A stretch of 64,000 bases of DNA. Source: Russula earlei (lineage: Eukaryota; Basidiomycota; Agaricomycetes; Russulales; Russulaceae). Positions 46,330-57,778 of the stretch are shown here, piece after piece. The notes beneath the pieces are model-generated. The model did not search any database, was not told the DNA's origin, and saw only the letters and a program-made list of their open reading frames with translations. Every line of letters starts with the position of its first letter. Position 1 is the stretch's first letter. The DNA lies in assembly GCA_025769875.1 (NCBI GenBank), contig JAGFNK010000124.1:1-64000 (forward strand). Reading direction: 5' to 3'. Made by a program: the position numbers and the translations under genes.

Positions 46330-47432
46330 TCATTTGAAAGAACTAAGTATCACCTGGTCCACGGGATCCCGTCGTAACCGTCTACACTCTTCGAGCATCT
46401 CGAGAGGGGCCAATGAGAGCCCATGACCTTGACCGCAAAAACGAGGTGACATGATCACACCATTTGTGACGTGGCTGCTTATCGGCGAAGACGGAGAGAG
46501 GGAAAGATGGCTGCCCCTTTCGTTGGGACGGCGCTGAGGTTGATACGACGTGAACACTGGGACCGCAAGGGGTGGTTCACGGTGTGGAACCCCGGAAAGC
46601 AAGTTGTTTGTTGACCGCGAGACGGTCTCCCGCATGCGGTTGGTACGGGCACAAAGGTAAGTGCCAGGAGGTACCTCAAGCGAACGCAACTCCGGGATGT
46701 CGTCGACAGTCAATAATCGATCGAGCGTCTCTTGTGTCCAATATGCATCTGTGCAAAGAAAAGATATTTGCATGCCGCCGCCGTGAGGGTGAATGAGGAC
46801 GAACTGAGATGCCACTTCTTCACGCCGTCGGCGGTCTGCACGTAGACAGAATATGTCTGCTTGATCATGTGCTCTCCTCGCCGCCTGGGGCGCATGGAAG
46901 ATGCTCCGACGGGGTCTTCCTGATACCTGCATGACCGAATCGTTTGTAAGACGAAACCGCGATGAGCTCCACCTCCGGGCGCTTACCGTATCGCTCTGGT
47001 TCTCTCTACCATCAAGGACTTTGGTGCTGTGTCCTTCTCATGGTAGAAGAGAAAGTCCTGGTTCACAAAGCGAGCATGTTTCAGTTGCGATGAGACAGGG
47101 GCATGGAAGGTAGCAGCTCACATCTCGTGCCCTGGGTGTCACCGTCCTTCGTTAGCCAAGAGTCGCCGGAGAGACTGCCAAGCCTAACAATACCTGGAAG
47201 GACCCCAACTTCTGCCCTCGGTGAAGCGCTCGATACCCTGTTCCATAGATTCGGAGAGGCTGCCACTGCGCTCTTCCCAGACGTACACGCAGCCAGTACT
47301 CAAGGCCATGCGCTCCTCACTTCCAAGACGTTGCATGACCATCGGGAGTATCCCAAGACGAACAGCGTGGAAGATGATTTCTGCATCCCTGGCCGTACGG
47401 ATGCGGATGTTCTTGCACGTTGGAGGCATCAT
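46330..47432 (-). CDS. Gti1/Pac2 family WOPR-domain regulator, gene 1
   Basis: Exon 1 (47194-47432) starts MMPPTCKNIRIRTARDAEII and contains GILPMVMQRLGSEERMALST, CVYVWEER and IERFTEGRSWGPSR (WOPRa). A 10-nt microexon at 47122-47131 supplies most of RARD, and the next exon resumes DFLFYHEKD. WOPRb follows: HMIKQTYSVYVQTADGVKKW, HLNAYWTQETLDRLLTVDDI and PELRSLEVPPGTY. The remaining tail is Ser/Pro-rich and ends LAPLEMLEECRRLRRDPVDQ plus seven residues. WOPR proteins (Wor1, Ryp1, Gti1, Pac2) bind DNA through the two conserved halves and control morphological switching and development. Neighbours carry no hint of a target. Two further members lie downstream in the window. Confidence 0.9.
47122..47131 (-). 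other. 10-nt microexon in WOPR gene 1
   Basis: On the coding strand the acceptor cccag is followed by ggcacgagat and then the donor gtgagc. Including it gives PSR-ARD-DFLFYHEK, which matches SRVRD-EFLFY in the other two WOPR genes. Skipping it gives the wrong frame. Confidence 0.65.
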
Positions 47433-50014
47433 GTTGGCGAGAGAGGGAGAGGGAGGCGACTAGAGATGACAGGGATCCGAAGTACAAATAGAGGAACTCG
47501 GGCGCCACACTTTGGGAGAGGAAAACAAGGGCTAGTTAGTGGCAGGCAGGTTTCTGGCAGACGCCGTGCGCTGGAAGCAGTTTTGAATGCCTGAGCATGG
47601 TGGAAAATGTGACTGGCCAAGCCATACAAGTACAAGAGCGGGCCCTACTGGCTGGTAAGTTCGAGCACCCGAATTGAAAGGCTGTTTCTTTAACTGCAAA
47701 ACATGATTGAACCTTATCTGGGGGGCGCATGAAATCGCGTGAAATTGAGGGGACCCGTCAATGAGAAGGGCGGAGATTCTCCTGAATCGATGGGAAGGAT
47801 CTGGGACTGTTTCGAGCAGAAGTTCTTCCACACGGGCCCCTTGATAGAGCTATGTCCACATGGAGAATTGGGAGTATATCAGAATTCCGTAATGTTAATG
47901 ACGGTGAGTGACAAGCGAGAGCCTTTGGGGGGCGTGGATTGTGGAGGAGAGCCTAGAGGACGATGTCATGGTTCAGAAGCCGGACAGATGCTCCGGCGCG
48001 TGCAAAAGGTTTTCCGTTCCAAGACGCATCGACTCACGATGACACGGAAGGGCCACCGCCAAACTCGCACCGGGCGTTCTCGTGGATTCGCCTTTCCAAG
48101 GAAACGATGGCACACAAGCTCAAATTCTGGAAAGAAGGGCACGCACGCCGTAAGCTTGGCAAATCTGGCACCAGCGCACGGGTCACGGCCGCTGGTTGGG
48201 GTTGTTTTACCTCGAATCTTTCGAAGACTGGACTGGGCTACGCGGAGCCTCGACTCCAACTTGTCTTTTTTTTTTTTTTTTTTTTTTTTACCCATCGCCT
48301 CGCCATGCTTCCCTTCCTGCTCCCGGGCGGTGAATTGAAGATCAATGAATGACTCGTCTCTGCCGTAATCGGAAAAGTAATTATCATCTGGCGTTCGCCG
48401 ATGGGGAGAGGGGTGGTGACATGGAATCGACACGACTTACCCGATAGCATTTTTCTCCGAGTAGAGTCGGCAAAAGTTTCAAACAGGACTTATGAACCAA
48501 AAAAGCATGATGACGCTCGGTTAGGCAGGAGGGTACCGGTAATTGCAAGCGATTGATTGGATTTTTGGGATGGATGATGACATGAGTGGCCTGTGTGAGA
48601 GCGACAAGAGGACCAGACGACCCTGCAAACGTGGGCGGCCAGACTTATCTCGTTCTGGCACTCTTTCGCAAGTCACTCCTTGGCGGTTTAAGCTCAAACT
48701 CAGTTCTGCCCTCTCCCCTCTCTCCGCACGGTTCTCTGTCAAATAAATGTCTGCCTTTGGACATCGTTCGGCTCAGACGGGACCGTTGCTGGTTGCGGGC
48801 GCGGGTGCAGAGGGCCGTGCGGACGCTTCGGTGGCCTTTTTCTTCCGCTCCAAGGACGGACGTGATATAGAAAAAAAAGGCCGAGCGAGCCGACGTGCAG
48901 GTCTCAATGACACCCGCCTTACGCTCTCTCTACGCCACTTGCGAACGATGCAGTAAGCGTGAAAAGGTGCGCAACGCTCGCGACCAACCCGGAATGATCT
49001 CGCGGTGGCTTGCCAGAAGGGTCTCGCGAGTACGGCATAGCGCGCGCCCCTTCCGGGCTTGCTGTACGTCATCATGACACGACCATGACAAGGGCGGACG
49101 GGGAGGCCCCTGGACCGACGACGCTGGGAGTGCCTCCCCCAGAGAAAGCTGCCCGCAAACCTGGCGGGTTCCCCGGTCGTTCGAATGCGTAAGACTGGAC
49201 CCCGTCATTTCCGACGACGACGACGTAACTCTCGCCCCTCATGCACGCCACCGTCGCTCTGCCGCAGTCGAGCCGATTGGTCACGCGCGGCGACACTCCC
49301 GATTTTGCCCCTCCCCCCCTCCACCCAAGGCAGGTCCAGATTTCGTGACCAAAAAAAATAAAGAAAAGATCGGCCTTCGCGTGTGCTAGGGCTTGGGCAC
49401 TTTGTCTCCCTTCCTTCATCCGCTTCGTCTAGTCAATCACCGCTCCGAGTTCATTACATCCTCTCAGGTAACTGCTGGGCTGGGACGATCGAGTGGACCT
49501 CAGCCTTCAAAGCTCTAGTCCCGGCCATTGGTGCACTCGATCACGCGCCTCATGCCGCGTCTAAATGAACAAGGGTATCAACGTAAGGGCTAGGAACGAA
49601 ATTGGGTGGGCTCCCCCTCATCGTAAATATATACTGTAATTAATAATTCAGTAACTCGCCGGGGATCACAACCCTGATAACAATCCAAGGTAAAAAGTGC
49701 GCACGACAGTCGCCATTTATCATCAACTCTCACCAGGCGGTGAAGCGCGGGTTCGATTGTCTGTTTCCCCGCTGTGATGCAGATCGGGAGATTGGTTGAG
49801 GGTTGCGACTGCGACCCCTGAGGGGTACGCGTCGTCCGAGGAGGCACCTTACTCTCACTCATGAGTCGTTACGTCCCAACCCGAGCACAAAGGTGTAATC
49901 AATTATCATTATTGTTGCCAGAACGTCAGAATGGACAAATCGCGTTAGCGTGCATCCAAGGTCGGCGTAGCCATTGACAACGCAAGACACATCTTGTGTC
50001 ACCCCCCCAGCAGA
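47433..50014. other. Intergenic, 2.6 kb
   Basis: No gene was supported. It contains the promoter of WOPR gene 1 at the left and the GLTP 3' flank at the right. A run of 24 T lies at 48266-48289. Open frames on both strands (for example 47739-48338) show no recognisable domain and run through the T run. A long regulatory region would be typical for a developmental regulator gene, but no element was identified. Confidence 0.5.
48266..48289. repeat. Run of 24 T
   Basis: The longest homopolymer in the window, in non-coding DNA. Confidence 0.9.
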
Positions 50015-50999
50015 CTAGAACCCCTTATCGTGCGCTCCAGCCTTGTAAAACGTCTGCAGCCGCGTCACGATCCCGTCGAGCGCGGCCAGCCACTTGTTCA
50101 GTTGCTCGTTTAGATGATCGTCCGCAGCGGCGGGGCCCCCCGCGGGGTCGGCCTTCAACTTGCTAAAGAAATCGGCGCGATAAGGGCAGGCCTTCATCGC
50201 GACCTGAAAGAATTAAAAAAAGAAAAAAAGGGGGGGGGGGGGTTGAACGCCTAGGTAGGCGCACGGAGGGCGGAGGGGACCCACAGAGAAGACGCCCTTG
50301 ACCACAAAATTGTGGAAGGCCTTGAGGGTGCCGTCGTAGGCCTTGCCGAACGCCACGGACAGCTCTTCGGACGCGTTTGCCTGCGCGATCTGGAGCGCCA
50401 TGCAGGTGAACTGCAGACCGCGGAGGAGCCACAGCAGCCCTTCCGTCGCCTTCCTCTTCTTCTCGCCCTTCTCGTTCTCTACCAGCTTTTCCAGGGTATC
50501 CGACAGCGTCGGCACCTCATCGTACCGCGCGCGGACTTTCTACAAAGAGCCGGTGGGGGGGGGGGGGGGGGAGCGGATTCAGAAGCACGCGCTTTGCACA
50601 CGAGGGGAGAGTGCCCGCTCTCACCACGATATTGCCCTTCAGGTCGTTCTGGACGACTCCGAATGCGGTGGAATTGAGGAGATCTTGGGCGGATGATTAC
50701 TCGAGGCCGAAAAGACGAGGAGAATGGGGGGGGGGGAAAGAAAAGAAGGGTGCGAGATCACAAAGGGAGGGCACACACACCGAAAAGTCCAACGAGGCCT
50801 TCGGCGGCCTTCAAGAAGGCGACAGTGTCGACACCTGCATCGGTGATGGGGACGTCCGCGAAAGACTGCGACGAGAAGGGGCCAAAAAAAGGAGGGTCGT
50901 CAGGCAGACAGACGGGCGAACGGAACGTTGTTTCCAAGGCAGTGGGAGGGGTACGGCGAGACTGACACGTACGAGAACAGTGTCGAGATAGGGTGCCAT
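50015..50999 (-). CDS. Glycolipid transfer protein (GLTP fold)
   Basis: Five exons from the ATG at 50999-50997 (exon 1, 50973-50999, is only MAPYLDTVL) to the stop at 50017-50015. The product is about 200 residues, normal for GLTP. Key residues of the sugar-headgroup site are present: the Asp, Asn and Lys of STAFGVVQNDLKGNIVKVRA, the Trp of ATEGLLWLLRGLQFTCMALQ, and the His of LKAFHNFVVKGVF. MKACPYRADFFSKL and a final helix end the protein at GAHDKGF. GLTPs move glycosphingolipids such as glucosylceramide between membranes in the cytosol. Two introns contain G or C runs (near 50228 and 50556 on the plus strand). Confidence 0.93.
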
Positions 51000-51727
51000 G
51001 CGTTGTCGTGCCGTCCAAGTTTATGCGATTGCGATGTTTGATTTTGGGAGTTGATACTTTGCTTTGACGACGGCCGTCCGACGGCTAAACGACCACATGC
51101 GTTACGTAAGTTCATTTTGAATAGAGATAAGATGCCCGCACATATTGCACAACCCCACTTCATAGCTTCTTCATAGAGGCCCCGGGAGATTATCTTGTTA
51201 TCTTGTTGTTGTTATACGCCGAACCACTTATTAGTCATCCACACCTCACAGTCACACACCGCTGGCTTTGGCTTGGGCCTCCCTGATGGCATCCTAGCCC
51301 AGGGACCTCCTACACCTGATTAAACATAGCGTTTGCGTTCCACGCCTGAGGCACTAAGTATATCTGCTATTGTCTGCACGTGGTGAGTACCGCACCGATA
51401 GCGAGGTCTCCGAGTCCGCGACCTCTCGGTTGGTTTTCCGTTTTACGGACCTCTCCCGTACCGCCGGGACATCCGCGCGGTGTTTTCCGAGTTCAGCTTC
51501 CCGAGGGAGCGAGGCCCCGAGAGCGCCCTCTCCAATGAGATCCCTCCACACCATCTTCTTAATACAGGGCAACCCGCGTCGTATCGTAGCCTCATGCTAT
51601 CCTCGGAACACACCGAGACCTGTAACCATGTATTTACTGCGGGAAGCGGGCCCACGTCTGCGACTGGGTTTCACCGCTGGCTGCAATATAAAATCCAGGA
51701 TTCAAAAAAAAAGACCCCAACACGACC
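51000..51727. other. Intergenic between GLTP and fRMsr genes
   Basis: The divergent starts are about 730 bp apart. Apart from chance open frames around 51370-51720, nothing coding was recognised. Confidence 0.45.
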
Positions 51728-52566
51728 ATGATGTCGCAGCACGCAGATTCGGCGTTAGTACCTACCTGTTGCACTCAACCAAAGTCGCAATTCTGGGAAC
51801 ACGTTTTCTCCCAGCTCGCACCTCTCCTCGAAGGCCAGAGAGACTGGGTAATCCGCCTCATCCTCCCATTTGTCATGTCCTCTTACCTTGCCTTCGTTCG
51901 ACCTCGTGTGGTATTAGGTGACCAATCTATCCAACACCACTACTCTCGTTTATAATGCTTTGCACTCGTATCCCGGTTTCGGAGACGGTGCTTCCTCCGT
52001 CAACTGGTGTGGTGAGCGCTCTCCCGCATTCATTACCCGTTGACACGCACGCAACCCGTGGCAGCTCATCCTGAGCTTCCCGCGGGCCGCGGGTTGTCAA
52101 CTTGAAAAGAAAAAAAAAGCCATGCCAACGCACTCCCTTCGAAATAACTTACTCTTCTCTTTCAGGATTTTACATCGACTCCTCCCTATTTCCGACTCCA
52201 AAGATTCGTATGGACAGCGCTGCATCCGATCCCCAAAGCCGGATGCTCCTGGGGCCATTCTGCGGCCAACCAGCCTGTCAATTCATTGATACCAGCCGCG
52301 AAAATGGCCGAGGTGTCTGCGTAGATGCCCTCCTGTCTCGTAGGACGGTCCTAGTGCCAGACGTGGAGTCGTATCCAGGACACATCGCATGCGACCCCAA
52401 CACGAAAAGTGAGATCGTCTGTCCCTTGATCCTCAGGTCATCGGGGGAGGAAGTGGGTCTCGGCGTTTTTGATCTGGACTGCCTGGCCCAAGGCGGCTTC
52501 GATGATGACGATAAGGCCGGTTTGGAGAAGATAGCCCAGCTTGTCGTCGACGCTTGTGATTGGTAA
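51728..52566 (+). CDS. Free methionine-(R)-sulfoxide reductase (GAF domain)
   Basis: Three exons, 51728-51847, 51918-52011 and 52166-52566, code 204 residues. After a longer than usual N-terminus (two adjacent Met codons at 51728 and 51731) come TLVYNALHSYPGF, VNWCGFYIDSS, LLGPFCGQPACQFI, GRGVCVDALLSRRTVLVPDV, ESYPGHIACDPNTKSEIVCP and GVFDLDCLAQGGFDDDDKAG. The three redox cysteines of the family (CGQPAC region, GRGVC and HIAC) are all present. fRMsr reduces free Met-R-sulfoxide using thioredoxin and protects against oxidative stress. It converges with the CysRS gene, with 109 bp between the stops. Confidence 0.92.
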
Positions 52567-52675
52567 AGATAATGTCGTCGTGTAGATTGACGCAAGAATG
52601 AGCGGTAGCTGCCGCGAACATTTGAATTGATTACCCTACAAAGGCAGTGACGATCCGAAAATGTGTCAAAGACTA

Positions 52676-55614
52676 TCACCGCACTTCCTTTTTCCATGCC
52701 AAGTACTCCTCGTGGAGCTTTTTCTGTGCTGTCCAGTCCTTCTGCACCTTCTTCGTCTGATTCTTGCTAAGCTCCTTTCCCTCACCGTCCGTTAACGGAA
52801 GTCCTTGGTCATCCCAACTGCTATAAACACCTTCGGGGACATTCGGTGGCTTAAACAGCTGCTCCGGTGAGATACTTCCTCTCTCTAGCTTCTGTGTTTT
52901 CTTCTGCCGCTCTAATTCCTGCGCCGCGGCTTTCTTTGCTGCCCGGGCTTCCGCCTGCGCCCGCCTTTCTTCGCGTACCCTAATAAGTTCGGTGGGATCG
53001 ACCAACTTCACCAGTGCTTTGCCATCTAAGAAAAACGCTTATTGAGTTGAAATCCGATCAAAGCCGATGAACAATATACCTTCTTGGTCATCCAGAGCAA
53101 CGCCCAAGGGCACTAGATCGGAGTCACGCACTTTGTCACATAACGCCAGGATGTCCTTTGTTGCGCCGTCCCTTTTCGAGATAGCTAACTGCCGGACGCC
53201 ATCTCTGAAAGAGGACAATACCCGCAAATACGGCATCACAACTTCTTCTCGCTGCTAGTATCGGAGTTGTTCAGTTGATAGAAGAAATGATGTGGCGTGC
53301 GTGGATGGCTCACATTCAGGGAGGTGGAGCCATCTTGGGACAGCTGGCCCCATCCGAGCTCCGACGGGTCCCCTTCCCCGAGCCCAAACATCCTGAGCAT
53401 GTTTCCAATCCACCGTGCGACACACTCTACGACGCTGACGTCCAATTCATTTCCGCGCGATTTGATATACACGTTGGTCCGAGAGACCAGCTCGCGCAGG
53501 ACGTTGACCGCACTTGGTGTATCAAAGGAGTCACAAAGGGCCTCTCTGAATCTATCTTGGGCTTGATATAATCTTTTCCCGATGGCTTGATAAGAACAAA
53601 ATTAGCATACAAAATTTACTACGCACTCATCTGTCAAGGCACGCTCTGGGCCATGATACCGGTGGTCCCCATCTGGACCCGATTGCTCAGAACGAGTTTG
53701 ACTAATCAGAGCTTTGGCTACTGTGAAAAAATTCTTCTGGGTCGTAAGCTGACGAGATTATGCGCTGAGGTAAGTCTCGTACATTCATAGTTGTCTCGAC
53801 GTTCTTCACTTCTCCAGCCATAAGCGACTCCGAGAAATCCATCTTTGAGTTCCATAATTGCGTTAGGAAGGCTAAGCGCAGTTGACGCGCTGAATGCTTT
53901 CGAAGTATTTCCTGCGCAGGGTCATGCTAACCGAAAGCGTGCAGGAACAGGCTCTTACATCTATAGTGATGAAGTTTTTGAGGGATTTACTCATCTTCAA
54001 ACCCTCGATATGTAGATGGCCAGTATGAAGGAAGTAGTTGACCCAGGCGCTGCATTCGTGATAAGCCTGCATGCGAAAACTGAACACGGCTTCGTATGAT
54101 CAAATCCGACCGGGTTACCTCCGCCTGTGCAACCTCATTGTCATGATGTGGGAAAGCCAGATCAATCCCCCCCGAATGGATGTCCATATTGTCCCCGAGA
54201 ATGGCAGACGCCATGACGGAGCACTCGATATGCCATCCAGGACGTCCCTGGCCCCATGGAGATGACCAGGACGGCTCCCCTGGTTTAGATGCCTTCCAGA
54301 GTGCGAAATCCGCCGTAGATCTGCGACCAGTATGTTTCGAAAGGGCTCCTGAAGGAGGGCTTAGAAGCGAAGCTATGGGAGGTTGATGGGTATGTATCTA
54401 CCTTCGCCTTCTTCCAATAATTCCATATTCCCTTTACTCCACGGCTCTAACTTGGCGTAACGGTGGCCCTCGGTCGAGTCGAATTTGTTTGTGTCGAAGT
54501 AGACACTCCCTGCGACTTCATAAGCATACCCGTTCTGCATAATTCGTTCCACAAACGCCACAATTTCGGGTACGTATTCAGTGACGCGAGTAAGTGTATC
54601 TGGCTGCTTGACACGTAGGCGAGCCATATCTTCGAAGAATGCTGCTTCCCAAAACCGGGCCAACGAACGAGATAACGACGGATCTGTCACTGATGCGCCA
54701 TTCTAATAATCATTAGAATGTACATAAAAATAAGCGAGACGAAGTGCCTTCTCATCAAGGGAAAGTGCGAGGACGTCGGCCGAATCATTCACAAGCTGCT
54801 GTGCGGCCTCTATATCCACCTTCCCTGCCTTCAGATGATTACTTGCTGCTTGTATGGCCCCATATGCACGACGCTAACGTGGCAGCATTGATTCGTAGAT
54901 CTGATTGACAGGTAAGACAACGCACGGCAGTGACAAAATGCATCTCGAATTTCTCGTCCCTCTTGATTGCATCGTCCTTCCATGCCTTGTCGGCGGCTTT
55001 AGTGGACAGATCACTCCATGATCTCCATTCCAAGCCGGCGGGAGAAACGTCCTCAAGGGGTAGTCCCTTGCTAACCTTGGAGCGCACATATGAGCACCAA
55101 GATGATCGGACCTCGTCCAAAAGTTCCTGAGTTAGCGATGTGACCGTTGATCTAAATTTGTTGACGAGATGCGTTTGTCTTGCCCTCAATATTATCTATA
55201 TCACATTGAACCCAAGAAAGGGCAATATTGGAAGGCATGCCAACCTTGTCATCTATATCAGTGATGTTCATCACGAAACGGATATCATATCCGAAGTAAT
55301 CGGACATGATTCTACGCAGAATGTCTTGTGTAACATAGTTTCTGGACCCGGGTGAGCGTTCAGTTTCGTACTTAAAGGGGTGCGTACCTTGCATGGCCCA
55401 TGTGGGCAGCATCATATACGGTAGGGCCGCAATTATACCACTTGATGCGTCGCCCATGGCGGGGAATAAACTCGTCCTATCGATGGAAAGGTTGGATGAG
55501 GCCGGGCACATTCGGAAGACGCACTTTAGTTCTTGTGAAGGAGTTATACACTTTGAGAACAGGCTCTGGAGAGCGACGTGATGGAGGCTTCCAGTCTGTT
55601 TGGCAGTGTGACAT
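52676..55614 (-). CDS. Cysteinyl-tRNA synthetase (cytosolic type)
   Basis: A many-exon gene. The chosen start is the ATG at 55614-55612 ([20 protein letters not shown]); the stop is at 52678-52676. Class I motifs are in place: [17 protein letters not shown] (zinc ligand Cys and the HIGH-like HMGH), [51 protein letters not shown] and [14 protein letters not shown] (KMSKS). Between HIGH and KMSKS lies the eukaryotic insertion ([20 protein letters not shown] and neighbours). The C-terminus is rich in Lys, Glu and Ala ([20 protein letters not shown]), as in fungal and animal cytosolic enzymes. It charges tRNA-Cys. Exon boundaries in the middle were not all fixed. Confidence 0.92.
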
Positions 55615-56708
55615 GACTTGCAGCGAAGATTTAAACAGACGGGAGGGTTCGCCGATGCAGAGGATGGGAAAGCGCGCCCTGGCAGGGAACATGCGCGAGT
55701 CAACATCCAAACGGGATATATGCGCACAGACCTGAGAAAATCCAAGACACGTGACCTTGGGCAAGCAAAAACACTTTCATGAAGATGAGCGTCTGTCCCG
55801 GGACCATGAGGCTGTTTCATATACGTTCTATTTATGATCTCTGACGAGGAGCATGAAGAAATCTAGTTCGGCTCCCAATGTACATTTGTGCAGATGTTCC
55901 AGAGCTGTAACGAAGATCGTTCGCAGCGCTGCGGACATGCCCACCAGTACCCGAGCATGCATCGTGGCAAATCGGCGATCTATGTATTGGTTCATCTCTC
56001 ACGGTCATAACACAGGTAATCTATTGGAGATGGCGCTCCACGGCGACGGCGATGGGACATACGGGGTGAGGGACGAGGGTATTCTTTGGGCCAAGAAGCG
56101 GCGAACCAACCGGCGCCACCATGTGTGCATTACTTTGATGCTTTTCCACGTCGGCCGACATTGAGTTTGGAAAGACGTTGACGTAATTGTTTGATTGGAG
56201 GGTCTTCCTCGTTAAGTCGGCAATAGTGAAATGCCGTTTATCATGCATGTCGGAAGGCTTGTTGTCGTTGGAAATGAGACGTGTCGTGCGGAGGGAGGGC
56301 GAAAGGCGAGATAAATGGAAACGGGTCAAGCCGTGTTCTCCGTGAAGGGGCGCGGCAGGAGGGATACTAAGATCGGGTAACCGCATGAAGGCTGATTAAA
56401 GGTATAGAGTTTGATTCGCAAACAGGTTTACGCTCGCTCGAAAGTAGAATGGCTCATGATGGCACCTTCCCGACTCGACGCCTTTCCTTCCAACAATGGT
56501 AAAACTGGCCATTTCTCCTGTCTTGGGCTGCCATGGAATTCCCCTCTTATCCGGAACGATTGCCGCTTACCGTAAACTCCCTTGGGAAATAAATATCCTA
56601 CTTAAACGTTTCCGCTTTATAATGCTCTCTTCCCCCAACCGTTCCTCCGTTTGCTTCCCGTCCCCCTCTACTCTTCTTTACTCTCGTACGGATAACAACC
56701 CTCTTCCT
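55615..56708. other. Intergenic between CysRS and WOPR gene 2
   Basis: The spacer contains the CysRS promoter and the WOPR gene 2 leader, which is pyrimidine-rich at 56600-56700. One minus-strand frame (56021-56386, 121 codons, containing HFTIADLTRKTLQSNNYVNV) is intact and begins near an ATG, but it matches nothing known to me and could be chance. Confidence 0.4.
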
Positions 56709-57778
56709 ATGCAGCGACCAACTTGCACGGAAATCCGTGTTCGTTCCGTCGCGGACGCCCTCGTCGTCTTCTACGCCGTTTCAAAGGGTGTCTTGCCCAT
56801 AGTATCACGGCGGCTGGATAGCGAGGAGAGGCGATGTATTCGATCCGGCTCAGTCTATGTCTGGGAGGAGAGAGGTCCCGACGCCGAAGCTACTGGAGTG
56901 AGTCCTTCGTTCTGCTTTCTATCTCCATACCCTTGACACTCGTTAAGCTGGGCATTGAGCGGTGGACGGATGGCATACGCTGGGGGCCCTCCCGCGTCAG
57001 GTATCGGGGATAAGGTCTCGTTTTTATTTCAGGGACTAACACCGGCTATGTCTTCCATCCAGGGACGAGTTTTTGTTCTATAGCGAGAGGGAGCTTGATG
57101 TGGAGCTGGACGTAATCGGCCAGCCGTGAGTTACCTCCAATTTTCATTTGTTTTTTTCGTCCGTCATGGAGCGCTTGCTTGCCCTTGTAGTTTCAGCTTG
57201 CATCTCCCTCCCGGTTCATACTATGGACGCCCTCGTGAGCGTCTCATCAAACAAACGTACTCCGTATATGTAGACCTAACTGGCAAGGGCCGAAGAAAAT
57301 GGCACCTTAGTGCGTCTGCGATTGGATTTCCAATCACCGCCTTGGCGACCTATTGACAGCCCGCCCTGCAGTTGCTTATTTCACTCAAGAGACCATCGAC
57401 AATCTCTACACCATAGACGACTTTCCCGAGCTTGCCAGCCTCGATGTTCCTCCTGGGAAGTTCCGCAGCGCGCGTTGCGTCAAGGGACGCCCTAAAGATG
57501 CTTCGGAGAACGCTGGCCCGTACTCTTCGCATCAATCGCGTTCCCCAAAATATGCCCCTTACCCAGCATCCACTTCGCAACCCCCCACGCCCGTTGGTCC
57601 ACCACCGTGGACGAAGCCTACGAACGATTTGGCACATTCAAAACTTGGGCATGGTCGCTTTCCACGCAACCCAGATGGTCCACAGGTTCTCGCGCCGCTA
57701 GCATTTCTTGAAACGACCCATATACCCAAGAGGCATCCCATCGATGATCGTGCCTTGCGTTCTTTTACGGTTTCGTGA
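56709..57778 (+). CDS. Gti1/Pac2 family WOPR-domain regulator, gene 2
   Basis: Five exons, 56709-56897, 56948-57000, 57063-57125, 57191-57309 and 57360-57778, code 280 residues. WOPRa: MQRPTCTEIRVRSVADALVV, GVLPIVSRRLDSEERRCIRS, GSVYVWEERG, GIERWTDGIRWGPSRVRDEF and LFYSE. WOPRb: RLIKQTYSVYVDLTGKGRRK, WHL, then VAYFTQETIDNLYTIDDFPE and LDVPPGKF. The linker between the halves is short. The C-terminal 90 residues are Pro/Ser-rich and end LAPLAFLETTHIPKRHPIDD plus nine residues, aligned without gaps with the tails of the other two WOPR proteins. It is the shortest of the three. Likely a nuclear DNA-binding regulator of development; the target is unknown. Confidence 0.92.

Noticed and set aside
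47100..47200. Apparent 1-nt deletion at an acceptor in WOPR gene 1
   Set aside because: A 10-nt microexon explains the frame and matches the paralogues.
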